Notes under the pieces: generated by a model
Database searches by the model: none
Seen by the model: the letters and a program-made list of their open reading frames with translations, nothing else
What the model was told of the DNA's origin: nothing
NCBI GenBank assembly: GCA_902522115.1
Contig: CABYUV010000002.1
Span: forward strand, 62,001 to 126,000
Direction of reading: 5' to 3'
Length of the DNA: 64,000 nt
Source: an uncultured Pelagibacteraceae bacterium
Lineage (GTDB): Bacteria; Pseudomonadota; Alphaproteobacteria; Pelagibacterales; Pelagibacteraceae
Position numbers and translations under genes: made by a program
In this document: positions 28,701 to 39,498 of the stretch, piece after piece
How positions within the stretch are numbered: position 1 is the first letter of the stretch
Layout of the letters: every line of letters starts with the position of its first letter

Positions 28701-29946
28701 TTCCATAGAGGATGATAAAGGAGTTCAGATTGCAGTTTATAAAGTCGCTTATGGATCGAAACTATTTTTCAACAATGGAGATAAAGTAAAAGCAAATACT
28801 AAAATATGTGAATGGGATCCTTATACTACTCCAGTTATAGCAGAGAAAAGTGGTACAGCTAGTTATGTAGATTTAATTGATGGTGTTTCAATTCAAGAAA
28901 CTACTGACGATGCAACAGGAATTTCTTCTAAATCAGTGATTGATTGGAGAGGTCAATCAAAAAGCACTGATTTAAAACCTAGAATTACTCTTAGAGATGA
29001 AAAAGGAAATGTAATTAAAAAAGCTGATGATAATGAAGCTAGATATTATTTAGTACCAGATTCGATTTTATCAATTAAAGATGGTCAAAAAGTTTATGCA
29101 GGTGACGTAATTGCAAGATTACCTAAGGAAACTACAAAAACAAAAGATATTACTGGTGGTCTTCCAAGAGTTGCTGAGTTATTTGAAGCTAGAAAAGCTA
29201 AGGACAGTGCAATCATTGCTGAAAATGATGGTAGTGTTGTTTTTGGTAAAGAGGTAAGAGGTAAACAAAGAGTATCTATTGTTCCTGAAGATGGTTCTGA
29301 ACCTTCAAATTATTTAATTCCAAAAGGTAAACATATTAATTTTAACCCTGGTGAAAAAATTCAAAAAGGAGAGTATCTTCTAGATGGTCAACCATTGCCA
29401 CATGATATTTTAAGAATTTTAGGTATTAAAGAATTAACGGAATACTTTGTAAACCAAGTTCAAGAAGTTTATAGATTACAAGGGGTAATCATAAATGATA
29501 AGCATATTGAAACTATTTTACGACAAATGCTTAAAAAGGTTGAGGTAAAAGTGTCAGGGGACTCAAGTTATTTACCTGGTGAAGTGATTGATAGAATTAA
29601 GTTTGATAATACAAACGAAAAATTAGTTGCTGAAGGTAAAACACCAGCTGTTGGTGAGAGAGTTCTAATGGGTATCACTAAAGCTTCACTTCAAACTGAA
29701 TCGTTTATTTCAGCTGCTTCGTTCCAAGAAACTACAAGGGTATTAACCGATGCTGCAATTAAAGGAAAAGTTGACCCATTAAATGGGCTAAAAGAGAACG
29801 TAATTGTTGGAAGATTAGTCCCTGCAGGCACTGGTAATATAAAAAATAGATGGAACAATAAAGCTCTAGAGGATGATAATAATTTCTTAGCGGAGCAAGA
29901 TAAAATAGAAGCTTCAGAACCTGAAGAAACACAGACAAATCAGTAA
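25774..29946 (+). CDS. rpoC: DNA-directed RNA polymerase subunit beta'
   Basis: 1390 aa. The first zinc site has Cys73, Cys75, Cys88 and Cys91; the catalytic NADFDGDQ with three Mg-binding aspartates is near residues 462-469; the second zinc site ([13 protein letters not shown]) is near 885. A bridge helix and trigger-loop region with [16 protein letters not shown] follow. The C-terminus is acidic and Gln/Thr-rich. It ends the rpoBC unit; a 166-bp gap before rpsL probably holds a new promoter. Confidence 0.99.
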   Translation: MKKELTDLFKGTEISEAQNFNSIKISLASPEKIKSWTFGEIKKPETINYRTFRPEKDGLFCARIFGPIKDYECLCGKYKRMKFRGIICEKCGVEVTKSNVRRERMGHINLATPVAHIWFLKSLPSRIALAVDMKLKEIERVLYFENFIVIEPGLTGLQKNQLLNEEELAKYQDEFGEESFTAGIGAEAVLEMLKNLDLELERKNLVSFIKETKSKVNEERAIKRLKLIESFIETGQKPEWMIMTVVPVIPPELRPLVPLDGGRFATSDLNDLYRRVINRNNRLKRLMDLKAPDIIVRNEKRMLQESVDALFDNGRRGRVITGTGKRPLKSLAEMLKGKQGRFRQNLLGKRVDYSGRSVIVVGPDLKLHECGLPKKMALELFKPFLYARLNKLGLASTIKQAKKLVEKETNAVWDALELIVREHPVLLNRAPTLHRLGVQAFEPKLIEGDAIELHPLTCAAFNADFDGDQMAVHVPLSLEAQLEARILMLSTNNILSPSNGKPIIVPSQDMILGIYYLSQEPISDKTAGYFTNSDQIEFALSSGQINVHSTIISRFETVDDQGNKKMEKYTSTAGRFLLAHLLPKNSNIKFSLVDRLLPKKVVSEIIDVVFRFCGQKTTVIFCDKLKDLGFKHAFKAGISFGKDDLVIPENKTQLIDDTKKLIADYETQYAEGLITRGEKYNKVVDAWSKCTDKVAGEMMKGISATEKTDEGLKINSVFMMADSGARGSAAQMKQLAGMRGLIAKPSGEIIESPIISNFKEGLTALEYFNSTHGARKGLADTALKTASSGYLTRRLCDVAQDLTITKVKCDDPGFIELSEILEGGNVVVSLSERALGRVTAAEVKNPLSGEVIIKKSEMIDESGCDKIDAAGVKSIKVYSVMTCSSKEGVCATCYGRDLSRGKMVHVGEAIGMISAQSIGEPGTQLTMRTFHVGGTASVKQDSQIVTKSDGTLKIINSNILEDSKKNLIVMGRNTQLSIEDDKGVQIAVYKVAYGSKLFFNNGDKVKANTKICEWDPYTTPVIAEKSGTASYVDLIDGVSIQETTDDATGISSKSVIDWRGQSKSTDLKPRITLRDEKGNVIKKADDNEARYYLVPDSILSIKDGQKVYAGDVIARLPKETTKTKDITGGLPRVAELFEARKAKDSAIIAENDGSVVFGKEVRGKQRVSIVPEDGSEPSNYLIPKGKHINFNPGEKIQKGEYLLDGQPLPHDILRILGIKELTEYFVNQVQEVYRLQGVIINDKHIETILRQMLKKVEVKVSGDSSYLPGEVIDRIKFDNTNEKLVAEGKTPAVGERVLMGITKASLQTESFISAASFQETTRVLTDAAIKGKVDPLNGLKENVIVGRLVPAGTGNIKNRWNNKALEDDNNFLAEQDKIEASEPEETQTNQ

Positions 29947-29974
29947 AAAATCGCCTTAAAATTGCAGTTTTAGT

Positions 29975-30002
29975 TTGACAAAGGTCTATTAATAAGTAAT
30001 TT
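29975..30002 (+). promoter_or_regulatory. Possible promoter for rpsL-rpsG-fusA and the S10 operon
   Basis: TTGACA at 29975-29980 and TAATTT at 29997-30002 are spaced by 16 bp within the 166-bp rpoC-rpsL gap, about 111 bp before the rpsL ATG. The long leader carries an ATCGCC/GGCGAT inverted pair (29950-29955 and 30003-30008) and no reading frame of note. A weak hairpin around 29958-29972 might end rpoBC transcription. Consensus-based only. Confidence 0.45.
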
Positions 30003-30112
30003 GGCGATGTTTTTGGTTGGAATGTAGTGCTTCTAACGGTACTAAACGCTGCCATAAAATAACCTGTCAGTTATTTTCATCTAAAAATAAATTAATTAAT
30101 TTTAAAAAATTT

Positions 30113-30484
30113 ATGCCAACTATTAATCAGTTGTTGAGGAAAAAAAGAGTGAAACCAGCAGCAAGGAACAAAGTTCCTGCTCTACAAAAACAACCTTTAA
30201 AGAGAGGTGTTTGTGTAAAAGTTTATACAACAACTCCTAAGAAACCAAACTCTGCACTAAGAAAAGTTGCTAGGGTAAGATTGTCGAATGGATTCGAGGT
30301 TACAGCTTACATTCCAGGTGAAGGTCACAATTTACAAGAACACTCGGTAGTTCTGATTAGAGGTGGTAGGGTAAAAGACTTACCAGGAGTTCGTTATCAT
30401 ATTCTAAGGGGTAATCTAGATACGCAAGGTGTTGCAAATAGAAAACAAAGAAGATCTTTATACGGAACAAAAAAAGGTAAATAA
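30113..30484 (+). CDS. rpsL: 30S ribosomal protein S12
   Basis: 123-aa decoding-centre protein starting [12 protein letters not shown]. The streptomycin-relevant lysines are present in [13 protein letters not shown] and [13 protein letters not shown], so no resistance-type change is visible. A frame open from 30017 reads through the leader but lacks family sequence before 30113. One-base overlap with rpsG. Confidence 0.98.
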   Translation: MPTINQLLRKKRVKPAARNKVPALQKQPLKRGVCVKVYTTTPKKPNSALRKVARVRLSNGFEVTAYIPGEGHNLQEHSVVLIRGGRVKDLPGVRYHILRGNLDTQGVANRKQRRSLYGTKKGK

Positions 30485-30954
30485 TGTCTAGAAAAAAAAC
30501 TCAACCAAAAAAAAATGTAGTTCCAGATCCAAAATTTAAATCAACTATCATTCCAAAATTAATCAATAACATCATGTACGATGGTAAAAGAGGTATCGCT
30601 GCTAAAATAGTTTATGACGCTATAGATAAAATTAAAACAAAAACAAAAGATGAGCCTATTAATATTTTTAATGAAGCAATTAACAACATCAAACCAACTG
30701 TAGAAGTTAGATCTAGAAGAGTAGGTGGTGCAACTTATCAAGTTCCTGTCGAAGTAAAAAGTAAAAGAGCACAAGCCTTAGCAATTAGATGGTTAGTAGA
30801 ATCAGCAAGAAAAAGAAAAGATAAACATATGGCAGATAAAATTTTTAATGAGCTTTATGATGCTTATGAAAAAAAAGGTGCTGCTGTTAAAAAAAGAGAG
30901 GATGTACATAAAATGGCAGAGTCTAATAAGGCCTTTGCTCATTTTAGGTGGTAA
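30484..30954 (+). CDS. rpsG: 30S ribosomal protein S7
   Basis: 156-aa head protein that nucleates 16S 3'-domain assembly and contacts E-site tRNA. Diagnostic strings are LINNIMYDGKRGIA, EVRSRRVGGATYQVP and RWLVESARKRK. Follows rpsL with one-base overlap; fusA starts 6 bp later. Confidence 0.99.
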   Translation: MSRKKTQPKKNVVPDPKFKSTIIPKLINNIMYDGKRGIAAKIVYDAIDKIKTKTKDEPINIFNEAINNIKPTVEVRSRRVGGATYQVPVEVKSKRAQALAIRWLVESARKRKDKHMADKIFNELYDAYEKKGAAVKKREDVHKMAESNKAFAHFRW

Positions 30955-30960
30955 TAAGAT

Positions 30961-33039
30961 ATGGCTAGAACTCATTCATTAGATAAATATAGAAATATTG
31001 GGATCATGGCCCATATAGACGCTGGGAAAACAACTACTACAGAAAGAATTTTATATTATACAGGTAAAAGCCATAAAATTGGTGAGGTGCATGATGGTGC
31101 AGCAACCATGGATTGGATGGAGCAAGAACAAGAAAGAGGAATTACAATTACTTCAGCAGCAACTACTTGTTTTTGGAATGATCACAGAGTTAACATCATT
31201 GATACCCCAGGTCACGTAGACTTTACTATTGAAGTAGAGAGATCTTTAAAAGTTTTAGATGGTGCTGTAGCTGTTTTTGATGGTGTTGCAGGTGTTGAAC
31301 CACAATCTGAAACAGTATGGAGACAAGCAGACAAATATAAAGTTCCAAGAATTTGTTTTGTAAATAAATTAGATAGAACAGGTGCTGATTTCTTTAGATG
31401 TGTTGACATGATTAAAGATAGATTAGGTGCTAAGCCATTAGTATTACAAGTTCCTATTGGAATTGAGGCTTCTTTAACTGGAGTTGTAGATTTAGTTAAA
31501 ATGAAAGCTCAAGTTTGGAAAAATGAAGCATTAGGAGCTGAATGGGAATACAAAGATATTCCTGATGATCTTAAAGAAATTACTGAAAAATATAGAACAG
31601 AATTAATCGAAACTGCTGTAGAACAAGATGAAAAATTAATGGAGACTTATTTAAATGGAGAAGAAATTAAAGAGGAAGATTTAGTTAAGTGCATAAGAAA
31701 AGGAACATTGAACTTTAGTTTTGTTCCAGTTTTAACTGGATCTGCCTTTAAAAATAAAGGTGTTCAACCTTTATTAGATGCGGTTGTAAATTACTTGCCG
31801 AGCCCAGTAGATATTGGCTCAATTAAAGGCACAAAAGTTGGTTCAGAAGATGAAGTCGAGATGAAATTTGATGATGGTTCTTCTTTTTCAGGTTTGGCCT
31901 TCAAAGTTGCAAATGATCCATTTGTAGGTTCTTTAACATTTGTTAGAATTTATTCTGGAACAATTAAGTCTGGTACTGCCGTATACAACTCTTCATCTGA
32001 CAAAGAAGAAAGAGTTGGTCGTATGCTTTTAATGCATGCTAATTCAAGAGAAGATATTAAAGAAGCAAACGCAGGTGATATCGTTTCACTCGCGGGATTA
32101 AAAAATACTATGACTGGTCACACTTTATGTAACAAAGAAAATCCAGTTTTATTAGAGCCAATGGAATTCCCAGACCCAGTAATTGAAATTGCTGTAGAGC
32201 CAAAAACAAAAGGTGATCAAGAAAAAATGGGTGAAGCATTAGCAAGATTAGCTAAAGAGGATCCATCATTTAGAGTTTCTTCAGATGAAGAGTCGGGTCA
32301 AACAATCATTAAAGGTATGGGTGAACTTCACTTAGATATTATAGTTGATCGAATGAAAAGGGAATTTAAAGTTGAAGCAAATGTAGGTGCTCCACAAGTT
32401 GCTTACAGAGAAACTATAGAAAAATCTGCTGAGTTTGAATACATACATAAAAAACAAAGTGGTGGTGCTGGTCAGTTTGCTAAAGTTAAATTATTTGTTG
32501 AACCTCAAGAACCAGGAAAAGGAAGAGAAGTTGAAAGTGCTATTAAGGGTGGAGCTATTCCAAAAGAATTCATACCTGGTGTTGAAAAAGGTATTGAAAC
32601 TGTCTCTGATAGCGGAATTTTGGCAGGTTTCCCAATGATTGATTACAAAGTAACTATTGTTGATGGTTTACATCATGATGTTGACTCAAGCGTTTTAGCT
32701 TTTGAACTTGCAAGTAGAGCATGTTTTAAAGAAGCTTGTACTCAAGGTGGATTAAAACTTTTAGAACCGATAATGAGAGTAGAAGTCGTTACTCCTGAAG
32801 ATTATATGGGAGATGTTATTGGTGATTTGAACAGTAGAAGAGGGCAAATTAGCACCCAAGAACAAAGAGGTAATGCAACTGTAATTACAGCTATGGTTCC
32901 TCTAGCCAATATGTTCGGTTACATTAATAATCTTAGATCAATGTCACAAGGAAGAGCGCAATACTCAATGTTCTTTGATCATTATTCTAAAGTTCCTCAA
33001 AACGTTCAAGACGAAGTAACTAAAAAGGTAGCAGGATAA
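30961..33039 (+). CDS. fusA: Elongation factor G
   Basis: 692-aa translocation GTPase. G1 [10 protein letters not shown]2 [10 protein letters not shown]3 DTPGHVDFT and G4 NKLDRTGAD are followed by domains II to V, including [10 protein letters not shown] and [22 protein letters not shown]. It shares one base with rpsJ; the tuf gene that often follows fusA in alphaproteobacteria is absent. Confidence 0.99.
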   Translation: MARTHSLDKYRNIGIMAHIDAGKTTTTERILYYTGKSHKIGEVHDGAATMDWMEQEQERGITITSAATTCFWNDHRVNIIDTPGHVDFTIEVERSLKVLDGAVAVFDGVAGVEPQSETVWRQADKYKVPRICFVNKLDRTGADFFRCVDMIKDRLGAKPLVLQVPIGIEASLTGVVDLVKMKAQVWKNEALGAEWEYKDIPDDLKEITEKYRTELIETAVEQDEKLMETYLNGEEIKEEDLVKCIRKGTLNFSFVPVLTGSAFKNKGVQPLLDAVVNYLPSPVDIGSIKGTKVGSEDEVEMKFDDGSSFSGLAFKVANDPFVGSLTFVRIYSGTIKSGTAVYNSSSDKEERVGRMLLMHANSREDIKEANAGDIVSLAGLKNTMTGHTLCNKENPVLLEPMEFPDPVIEIAVEPKTKGDQEKMGEALARLAKEDPSFRVSSDEESGQTIIKGMGELHLDIIVDRMKREFKVEANVGAPQVAYRETIEKSAEFEYIHKKQSGGAGQFAKVKLFVEPQEPGKGREVESAIKGGAIPKEFIPGVEKGIETVSDSGILAGFPMIDYKVTIVDGLHHDVDSSVLAFELASRACFKEACTQGGLKLLEPIMRVEVVTPEDYMGDVIGDLNSRRGQISTQEQRGNATVITAMVPLANMFGYINNLRSMSQGRAQYSMFFDHYSKVPQNVQDEVTKKVAG

Positions 33040-33347
33040 TGGAAAAGCAAAACATAAGGATAAAACTAAGAGCGTACGATAATAAAGTTCTAGACGCTTC
33101 TACAGAAGAAATTGTAAACACAGTTAAAAGAACTGGAGCTACAATTAAAGGGCCTATTCCATTACCTACAAGAATTGAAAGATATACTGTATTAAGATCA
33201 CCTCATATAGATAAAAAAAGTAGAGAACAATTTGAATCAAGAACACACAAAAGATTAATAGATATTATTGAACCAACACCACAAACTGTAGAAGCGTTGA
33301 TGAAACTTGATTTAGCTTCTGGTGTAGATGTGGAGATTAAAATTTAA
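33039..33347 (+). CDS. rpsJ: 30S ribosomal protein S10
   Basis: 102-aa head protein, also NusE in antitermination complexes with NusB and NusG. Segments [28 protein letters not shown] and [12 protein letters not shown] are characteristic. First gene of the S10 operon, overlapping fusA by one base, so it has no leader of its own for an L4-type attenuator. Confidence 0.99.
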   Translation: MEKQNIRIKLRAYDNKVLDASTEEIVNTVKRTGATIKGPIPLPTRIERYTVLRSPHIDKKSREQFESRTHKRLIDIIEPTPQTVEALMKLDLASGVDVEIKI

Positions 33348-33349
33348 TT

Positions 33350-34060
33350 ATGAGCGAGATAGCTTTATTAGGAAAAAAAATAGGAATGACGAGAGAATTC
33401 TATAAATCTGGTCAGTTAGTTCCTGTGACTGTGCTTAAGGTTGAAAAAGCTAGAGTTATTCAGGTTATTGAAGAGGAAAAAAGAGGATACAAAGCTGTTC
33501 AGCTTGGATATGGAAAGATTAAAAATTCAAAATTAACAAAATCAATGAAAGGTGTTTTTTCTAAAAAAAATACAGAAGCTAAGAAAAAATTGAAAGAATT
33601 TAGAGTAAATGACACTTCTGTTTACAAAGAAGGAAACGAGTTTGGTTTAGAAATATTCAAAGATATTAAGTTTGTAGACACAAGATCAAAGACAATTGGT
33701 AAAGGTTTTGCAGGTGCTATGAAAAGACATAATTTTGGCGGTTTAAGAGCTAGTCATGGTGTTTCAATATCACACAGAGCACATGGTTCAACTGGGCATA
33801 GTCAAGATCCAGGAAAAGTTTTTAAAGGAAAAAAAATGGCTGGTCATATGGGTGACAAGTTAAGAACGATGCAAAATATTGAAATAATAAAAACTGACTT
33901 AGAAAACGAACTTCTTTACTTAAAAGGATCAATACCTGGCTCAAAAAATTCTGAAGTAATGGTTAAAAAATCTATAAAAAATATAAGCAAAATGACAATT
34001 GGTGAGAAACAAGCAGCTGTTGAAGAGGCTAAAAAAACACCTGAGAAAAAGAAAAAATAA
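33350..34060 (+). CDS. rplC: 50S ribosomal protein L3
   Basis: 236-aa early-assembly protein whose loop reaches the peptidyl transferase centre; LLGKKIGMTREF at the start and FAGAMKRHNFGG and HRAHGSTGHSQDPGKVFKGK in the middle are diagnostic. The Lys/Glu-rich tail ending PEKKKK is longer than in E. coli L3. One-base overlap with rplD. Confidence 0.98.
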   Translation: MSEIALLGKKIGMTREFYKSGQLVPVTVLKVEKARVIQVIEEEKRGYKAVQLGYGKIKNSKLTKSMKGVFSKKNTEAKKKLKEFRVNDTSVYKEGNEFGLEIFKDIKFVDTRSKTIGKGFAGAMKRHNFGGLRASHGVSISHRAHGSTGHSQDPGKVFKGKKMAGHMGDKLRTMQNIEIIKTDLENELLYLKGSIPGSKNSEVMVKKSIKNISKMTIGEKQAAVEEAKKTPEKKKK

Positions 34061-34683
34061 TGAAATTAGATAAAATTAGCATAGACGGAAAAAAAGATAG
34101 TATTGAAGTATTGGATAAGATTTTTTCTGCAAAAATTAACCATAAATTAGTTAGCGCTGTTCTTTATAAAACAAATGCTAATTATAAAGGAAGACATGCT
34201 AAGACTAAACAACAAAATGAAGTAAAAGGACCAACTTCAAAAATATACGCTCAAAAAGGGACTGGTGGTGCAAGGCATGCTAGTAGAAAAGCTCCAATAT
34301 TTGTCGGCGGTGGTATTGCTCACGGACCTAAAGGTGAATTGGCTTATAAAAAAAGAAAACTAAACAAAACCGAGAAAAAACAAAGCGTAGCTTCATTAAT
34401 TACCGAAAAAAATAATAATAAAAATTTATTAATTCTAAATGACTTTAGTTCTGAAATTAAAAAAACAAAAGAGATGAACTCAATTATTAATAAACTTGAA
34501 ATTACAAATTCACTAATAATTTTAGATAAAAATTCTAAAGAAAAAATTGAAAAATCAGTAAGAAATATTCCAAATGTTAAAGTTACAGATGTTAATCATT
34601 TCAGCGCTTATGATATTATTAAATTTAAAAAAGTAGTTTTCACAGAAAGTTCTGTAAAAGAGCTAGAAAAGAGATATTTATAA
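34060..34683 (+). CDS. rplD: 50S ribosomal protein L4
   Basis: 207-aa protein with an extended loop lining the nascent-peptide tunnel (YAQKGTGGARHASRKAPIF). In E. coli L4 represses the S10 operon; here the operon lacks a separate leader, so such control is doubtful. Starts at the last base of rplC. Confidence 0.98.
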   Translation: MKLDKISIDGKKDSIEVLDKIFSAKINHKLVSAVLYKTNANYKGRHAKTKQQNEVKGPTSKIYAQKGTGGARHASRKAPIFVGGGIAHGPKGELAYKKRKLNKTEKKQSVASLITEKNNNKNLLILNDFSSEIKKTKEMNSIINKLEITNSLIILDKNSKEKIEKSVRNIPNVKVTDVNHFSAYDIIKFKKVVFTESSVKELEKRYL

Positions 34684-34684
34684 T

Positions 34685-34978
34685 ATGGAAAAAATTCATT
34701 TATACGACAAAATTCTTTCTCCAGTGGTAACTGAGAAATCAACTAACCTATCTGAATTAAATAAAATTGTTTTTAAAGTTCCAGATGGAGCAAATAAAAA
34801 AAACTTAAAAAAGAATATTGAAAAAATATTCAAAGTTAATGTGACAAAGATAAATATCATTAACAAACAGAACAGAACAAAAGTTACCAGAGGTAGAAAA
34901 GTAAAAGTATCTGGATATAAAAAAGCAATAATTACTTTAAAAAAAGGTCAGAGCATTGATCTAACAACAGGAATTTAA
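34685..34978 (+). CDS. rplW: 50S ribosomal protein L23
   Basis: 97-aa tunnel-exit protein and docking site for trigger factor and SRP. The ILSPVVTEKST strand and the basic NKQNRTKVTRGRKVK loop are typical. One base after rplD and 3 bp before rplB. Confidence 0.98.
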   Translation: MEKIHLYDKILSPVVTEKSTNLSELNKIVFKVPDGANKKNLKKNIEKIFKVNVTKINIINKQNRTKVTRGRKVKVSGYKKAIITLKKGQSIDLTTGI

Positions 34979-34981
34979 TAA

Positions 34982-35821
34982 ATGGCATTAAAAACTTTTA
35001 AACCATATACAAAATCTACAAGAGGCACTATTTTAGTTGATAGAACTGGTTTGTGGAAAGGTAAACCATTCAAGACCTTAGTTTCACCTAAAAATGCGAT
35101 GAAAGGTAGAAATAACAACGGTCATATTACCTCTATTAATAGAGCTGGTGGACATAAAAAAATGTACAGACATGTGGATTTCTATCGAAAAAAATTTGAT
35201 ATGGAAGCCACAGTTGAAAGAATTGAATATGATCCTAATAGATCATGCTACATCATGTTGGTTAAATTTGAGGATGGTACTCACTCATATTTTTTAGCAC
35301 CTCAAAAAATTAAAGTTGGAGATAAAGTTGAAAGTGGTTCTAAGAAAGAAATTAAAGTAGGTAATTGTATGCCATTACAAGATATACCAGTGGGTATCAA
35401 TATACATAATGTTGAGATACAACCAGGCGGTGGTGGAAAAATCGCTAGAGCAGCTGGTTCATCAGTTACTATTAGTGGTCTAGATGGAAATTATAGTTTA
35501 ATAAAATTAGCCTCAGGTGAAGTTAGAAAAATAGATTCAAGAGCATTAGCCACAATTGGAATTTTAAGTAATCCAGATCAAAAAAATATTAAAATTGGAA
35601 AAGCAGGTAGATCAAGATGGTTGGGAAGAAGACCTCATACCAGAGGTGTTGTTAAAAACCCAGTTGATCACCCACATGGAGGTGGTGAAGGTAAGTCCGC
35701 TGGAGGAAGACATCCAGTATCACCTACAGGACAATCTGCCAAAGGTTTAAAAACTCGAGATAATAAAAGAACAGATAAATTTATAGTTAAGAGAAGAAAT
35801 AAGAGGAAGGATACTAAGTAA
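34982..35821 (+). CDS. rplB: 50S ribosomal protein L2
   Basis: 279-aa protein required for subunit joining and peptidyl transferase function. The C-terminal [20 protein letters not shown] carries the conserved His near the active site, and [18 protein letters not shown] is at the N-terminal third. One-base overlap with rpsS. Confidence 0.99.
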   Translation: MALKTFKPYTKSTRGTILVDRTGLWKGKPFKTLVSPKNAMKGRNNNGHITSINRAGGHKKMYRHVDFYRKKFDMEATVERIEYDPNRSCYIMLVKFEDGTHSYFLAPQKIKVGDKVESGSKKEIKVGNCMPLQDIPVGINIHNVEIQPGGGGKIARAAGSSVTISGLDGNYSLIKLASGEVRKIDSRALATIGILSNPDQKNIKIGKAGRSRWLGRRPHTRGVVKNPVDHPHGGGEGKSAGGRHPVSPTGQSAKGLKTRDNKRTDKFIVKRRNKRKDTK

Positions 35822-36117
35822 TGGCTAGAGCAGTTTGGAAAGGACCGTTTGTAGAAGAAAACTTAATGAAAAAAGTAGATAAGTATAAAGACGATCCAAA
35901 AAAAATTCCTATAAAAACTTGGTCAAGAAAATCTACAATTTTACCTGATTTTGTAGGAGTCAGTTTCCAAATTTATAATGGCAAAAAATTTATACCAATA
36001 ACTGTATCGGAGGATATGGTTGGACATAAACTAGGTGAGTTTGCACCAACCAGAACATTCTTTGGTCATACACCAGCTGATAAAAAAGCTAAACCAGCAA
36101 CAGCAGAGAAGAAATAA
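35821..36117 (+). CDS. rpsS: 30S ribosomal protein S19
   Basis: 98-aa head protein next to S13. [16 protein letters not shown] and [16 protein letters not shown] are family signatures. The tail [13 protein letters not shown] is a short basic extension. 2 bp before rplV. Confidence 0.98.
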   Translation: MARAVWKGPFVEENLMKKVDKYKDDPKKIPIKTWSRKSTILPDFVGVSFQIYNGKKFIPITVSEDMVGHKLGEFAPTRTFFGHTPADKKAKPATAEKK

Positions 36118-36119
36118 TT

Positions 36120-36518
36120 ATGGGTAAAAAAAAGAAAATTGTTAAAACTAACGACAAAACAGTAAAGTCTGTCAACAACGGTATTAGATCAAGTGTCAGA
36201 AAGCTAAATCCAATACTAAAAAGCATTGTTGGTAAAAAAGTTGATGTTGCAATAAGAGATTTACAGTTTTCAGAAAAAAGAGTTACTAGAGATGTTAGAA
36301 AAACCATCAGTTCAGCTGTAGCCAATGCTGAAAATAATTTTCAATACGATATTGATAAATTAATAGTTAAAGAGGCATATTGCGGAAAAAAAATAATTAT
36401 GAAAAGATTTAGACCAAGAGCCAAAGGAAGAGCGGCACCAATATTAAAACCTTGGTCAACTGTTACAATAATTTTATCAGAAGCAAAACAAATGGAGAAG
36501 CATGGGGCAAAAAGTTAA
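36120..36518 (+). CDS. rplV: 50S ribosomal protein L22
   Basis: 132-aa protein with a beta-hairpin lining the exit tunnel ([20 protein letters not shown]). The Lys-rich N-terminal residues before [10 protein letters not shown] form a short extension. The 3' end overlaps rpsC by 17 nt, the longest overlap in this operon; both reading frames match their families across it. Confidence 0.97.
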   Translation: MGKKKKIVKTNDKTVKSVNNGIRSSVRKLNPILKSIVGKKVDVAIRDLQFSEKRVTRDVRKTISSAVANAENNFQYDIDKLIVKEAYCGKKIIMKRFRPRAKGRAAPILKPWSTVTIILSEAKQMEKHGAKS

Positions 36519-37182
36519 TCCTGTAGGTTTTAGATTAGGTGTCAACAGAGGATGGGACTCTGTATGGTATGCTAAGAAAAAAGATTTTGGAAATTACCTA
36601 ATCGAAGATTTTAAAATTAGGGAATATATTAAAAAAAATGTAATTAACTCTGGTGTATCCAAGGTAATGATCGAAAGAACATCTAATAAATGTTATGTTA
36701 CAATCTATACTTCTAGACCTGGATTTGTTATTGGAAAAAAAGGAAGTGATATAGATAAAATTAAAAACAATCTTTCAAAATTCACAACAAATGAAGTTAA
36801 TCTAAATATTAAAGAAGTTAAAAAACCTGAAACTAATGCTTATTTAGTAGCTGAAAATATAGCTCAGCAGCTTGTTAAAAGGATCTCTTATAGAAGAGCT
36901 ATGAAAAGAGCAATGCAATCATGTATTAGACTCGGAGCAAAGGGCATTAAAGTTTCTGTGAGTGGAAGACTTGGTGGAAATGAAATAGCTAGAACAGAGT
37001 GGTTAAGAGATGGAAGCATTCCATCACATACTTTAAGAGCTGATATAGATTACGCAGAGGCAGAGGCTCTTACGACATATGGAATTATTGGTATTAAAGT
37101 TTGGATTTATAAAGGTGAAGTTTTTGCTAGAGAATTTAGCCAAGAGACAAACAAGGTAACACCAAAGGAAGGTAAACAATAA
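36502..37182 (+). CDS. rpsC: 30S ribosomal protein S3
   Basis: 226-aa protein at the mRNA entry site with helicase role. Start [16 protein letters not shown] is canonical and fixes the 17-nt overlap with rplV; the KH-domain motif is [14 protein letters not shown] and [20 protein letters not shown] follows. One-base overlap with rplP. Confidence 0.99.
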   Translation: MGQKVNPVGFRLGVNRGWDSVWYAKKKDFGNYLIEDFKIREYIKKNVINSGVSKVMIERTSNKCYVTIYTSRPGFVIGKKGSDIDKIKNNLSKFTTNEVNLNIKEVKKPETNAYLVAENIAQQLVKRISYRRAMKRAMQSCIRLGAKGIKVSVSGRLGGNEIARTEWLRDGSIPSHTLRADIDYAEAEALTTYGIIGIKVWIYKGEVFAREFSQETNKVTPKEGKQ

Positions 37183-37592
37183 TGCTTCAACCAGTAAGAA
37201 CAAAGTGGAGAAAAGCGCATAAAGGTAGAATTCATGGCACTGCTACTAGAGCAAGTACAATTAATTATGGTGCTTACGCATTAAAAGCTTTACAGCCTGA
37301 AAGAGTTACTGGAAAACAGATTGAAGCAGCAAGAGTTGCTTTAACAAGACATATGAAAAGACAAGGAAGAGTTTGGACAAGAATATTTCCAAATATACCA
37401 GTTTCAAAAAAACCAATTGAAGTCAGAATGGGTAAAGGAAAGGGTTCACCTGAATACTTTGCATGCAGAGTTAAACCAGGAAGAATATTATTTGAAGTTG
37501 ACGGTGTTTCTGAACAAATTGCAAAAGAAGCTTTATACAAAGCGTCAGCAAAATTACCTATTAAGACCAAAACAATTAAGAGATTTGCATAA
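37182..37592 (+). CDS. rplP: 50S ribosomal protein L16
   Basis: 136-aa protein at the A-site side of the large subunit. Segments [29 protein letters not shown] and [15 protein letters not shown] are characteristic. One-base overlaps on both sides. Confidence 0.99.
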   Translation: MLQPVRTKWRKAHKGRIHGTATRASTINYGAYALKALQPERVTGKQIEAARVALTRHMKRQGRVWTRIFPNIPVSKKPIEVRMGKGKGSPEYFACRVKPGRILFEVDGVSEQIAKEALYKASAKLPIKTKTIKRFA

Positions 37593-37783
37593 TGAAAAAA
37601 CAAGAAATTAAAAAATTATCAAAGGACGAAATTGTGAAGAATATAGATAAGCTTAAAAAAGATCTTTTTAATTTCAGATTTCAAAAAATGAGTTCACAAG
37701 TAACCAACCCAGCTAAAATTGGGGAAACTAGAAAAACAATTGCAAGATTAAAAACAATTTTAAAAGGAAAAGCAAATGCCTAA
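37592..37783 (+). CDS. rpmC: 50S ribosomal protein L29
   Basis: 63-aa two-helix protein beside the tunnel exit. [24 protein letters not shown] and [13 protein letters not shown] are recognisable. The 3' end overlaps rpsQ by 8 nt. Confidence 0.95.
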   Translation: MKKQEIKKLSKDEIVKNIDKLKKDLFNFRFQKMSSQVTNPAKIGETRKTIARLKTILKGKANA

Positions 37784-38012
37784 AAAAATACTTACAGGTG
37801 TAGTTATAAGCGATAAACCAAATAAAACAGTTACTGTTATGGTAGAACGTAAATATTCTCACCCAGTTTTAAAAAAAGTAATCAGAGTTAGAAAAAACTA
37901 TAACGCTCATGATGAAAATAATAAGTTCAAAACTGGTGACAAAGTTTCAATTATTGAGAGCAAACCTTTTTCTAAAAATAAAAAATTTCAAGTTATGGAG
38001 AGTACAAAGTAA
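37776..38012 (+). CDS. rpsQ: 30S ribosomal protein S17
   Basis: 78-aa OB-fold protein of the 30S body. [21 protein letters not shown] and [20 protein letters not shown] are typical. The start at 37776 lies inside rpmC; one-base overlap with rplN. Confidence 0.98.
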   Translation: MPKKILTGVVISDKPNKTVTVMVERKYSHPVLKKVIRVRKNYNAHDENNKFKTGDKVSIIESKPFSKNKKFQVMESTK

Positions 38013-38380
38013 TGATTGGTGTTCAAACAGAATTACAAGTAGCTGATAATACTGGTGCAAAAAGAATTGAGTGTATTAAAGTTTTAGGTGGATCAAAAAG
38101 AAGATACGCTAGTATTGGTGATACAATTGTAATTGCAGTTAAAGAGGCGATACCTAAAGGAAAAGTTAAAAAAGGATCTGTTCATAAAGCTGTAGTTGTA
38201 AGAGTTAAAAAGGGAATCCACAGAAATGACGGTTCAAAAGTAAGATTTGATAATAATGCCGCTGTCTTAGTTGATGACAAAGGGGAGCCAGTGGGAACAA
38301 GAATATTTGGTCCAGTTACACGAGAATTAAGAAGTAGAGGTCAAATGAAAATCATTTCTTTGGCACCAGAGGTTTTATAA
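38012..38380 (+). CDS. rplN: 50S ribosomal protein L14
   Basis: 122-aa protein at the subunit interface, forming bridge B8. [18 protein letters not shown] and the C-terminal [21 protein letters not shown] are canonical. One-base overlap with rplX. Confidence 0.99.
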   Translation: MIGVQTELQVADNTGAKRIECIKVLGGSKRRYASIGDTIVIAVKEAIPKGKVKKGSVHKAVVVRVKKGIHRNDGSKVRFDNNAAVLVDDKGEPVGTRIFGPVTRELRSRGQMKIISLAPEVL

Positions 38381-38625
38381 TGATTAAAAAAGGTTTGAAA
38401 GTAAAAATTTTAACTGGAAAAGATAAAAAAAAAGAAGGTGAAGTTATTGAAATTGATAGAGTTAATAACAGAGCTAAAGTTAAAGAAATAAACATGATTA
38501 AAAAACACGTTAAAACAACAAAAGAGAAAAAAGGTGGAATTTTTCCAAAAGAAGGCTTTATTCATATTTCTAACTTAAAACTAATTGATGAAAAAGCGGC
38601 TAAGAAAAAAGAGGCTAAAAAATAA
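38380..38625 (+). CDS. rplX: 50S ribosomal protein L24
   Basis: 81-aa KOW-domain assembly initiator. [20 protein letters not shown] near the start and [19 protein letters not shown] are diagnostic. At 81 aa it is shorter than the 104 aa of E. coli; the C-terminal tail is Lys/Ala-rich. Confidence 0.97.
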   Translation: MIKKGLKVKILTGKDKKKEGEVIEIDRVNNRAKVKEINMIKKHVKTTKEKKGGIFPKEGFIHISNLKLIDEKAAKKKEAKK

Positions 38626-39179
38626 TGACACCAAGATTAAAAGAAATATTCAATAAAGAAATTCAGCCAGAATTAAAAGATCAGTTTGGTTTTAAAAACA
38701 TTTATATGGCTCCAAGAATTGAGAAAGTTGTTTTAAATATGGGTCTTGGTTTAGATGCTACAGACTCTAAAATTTTAAAATCATGCGAAGAAGATATGGC
38801 TAAAATTACAGGACAAAAACCAGTTACAACAAAATTTAAAAAATCAGTAGCTAATTTTAAAACAAGAAAAGGATCAAATGCTGGTTTAAAAGTTACGTTA
38901 AGAAAAAATAGAATGTATGAATTCTTAGATAGATTGGTGAATATAGCATTACCAAGAATTAAAGATTTTAGAGGCTTGTCACTAAAAGGTTTTGATAAAT
39001 TTGGTAATTATACATTCGGAATTAAAGAGCATATAATTTTTCCAGAAGTAAGCTTTGATAGAGCAGACAAAGTTAGAGGCTTAGATATAGTAATTGTTAT
39101 TAAAGCAATTAATAAAGAGCATAGTTTTGCATTACTAGAAAAAATGAATTTTCCATTTATTAAAAAAGGAGATAATTAA
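38625..39179 (+). CDS. rplE: 50S ribosomal protein L5
   Basis: 184-aa protein of the central protuberance, binding 5S rRNA. Segments PRIEKVVLNMGLG, ITGQKPVTTKFKKSVANFK and RGLSLKGFDKFGNYTFGI are typical. 2 bp before rpsN. Confidence 0.99.
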   Translation: MTPRLKEIFNKEIQPELKDQFGFKNIYMAPRIEKVVLNMGLGLDATDSKILKSCEEDMAKITGQKPVTTKFKKSVANFKTRKGSNAGLKVTLRKNRMYEFLDRLVNIALPRIKDFRGLSLKGFDKFGNYTFGIKEHIIFPEVSFDRADKVRGLDIVIVIKAINKEHSFALLEKMNFPFIKKGDN

Positions 39180-39181
39180 AC

Positions 39182-39487
39182 ATGGCAAAGTTAAGCGCTG
39201 TAAATAAAAATAAAAAAAGAATTAAGCTTTCAGACAAGCTTTATAAGAAAAGACAATCATTAAAGAAAATTGTAATGGATAAAAAAATTCCATTAGAAGA
39301 ACGATTTAAAGCACAACAAAAATTATCTAAACTGCCAAGAAATTCAGCTAAAACAAGAGTTATGAATAGATGTGAGATTACTGGAAGACCTCATGGTGTT
39401 TACAGAAAATTAAAGATTTCAAGAATTGCATTAAGACAATTAGGATTACAAGGAAAGATTCCTGGTTTAGTTAAATCTAGCTGGTAG
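39182..39487 (+). CDS. rpsN: 30S ribosomal protein S14 (zinc-independent type)
   Basis: 101-aa S14 of the long type without the CxxC zinc site; only the single Cys in CEITGRPHG remains. KLPRNSAKTRVMNRC and RIALRQLGLQGKIPGLVKSSW are family segments. 2 bp after rplE, 11 bp before rpsH. Confidence 0.98.
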   Translation: MAKLSAVNKNKKRIKLSDKLYKKRQSLKKIVMDKKIPLEERFKAQQKLSKLPRNSAKTRVMNRCEITGRPHGVYRKLKISRIALRQLGLQGKIPGLVKSSW

Positions 39488-39498
39488 AAAGGAAAATT

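Noticed and set aside
30017-30112. Longer N-terminus for S12
   Set aside because: The sequence before MPTINQLL shows no S12 similarity and the leader looks like untranslated DNA.
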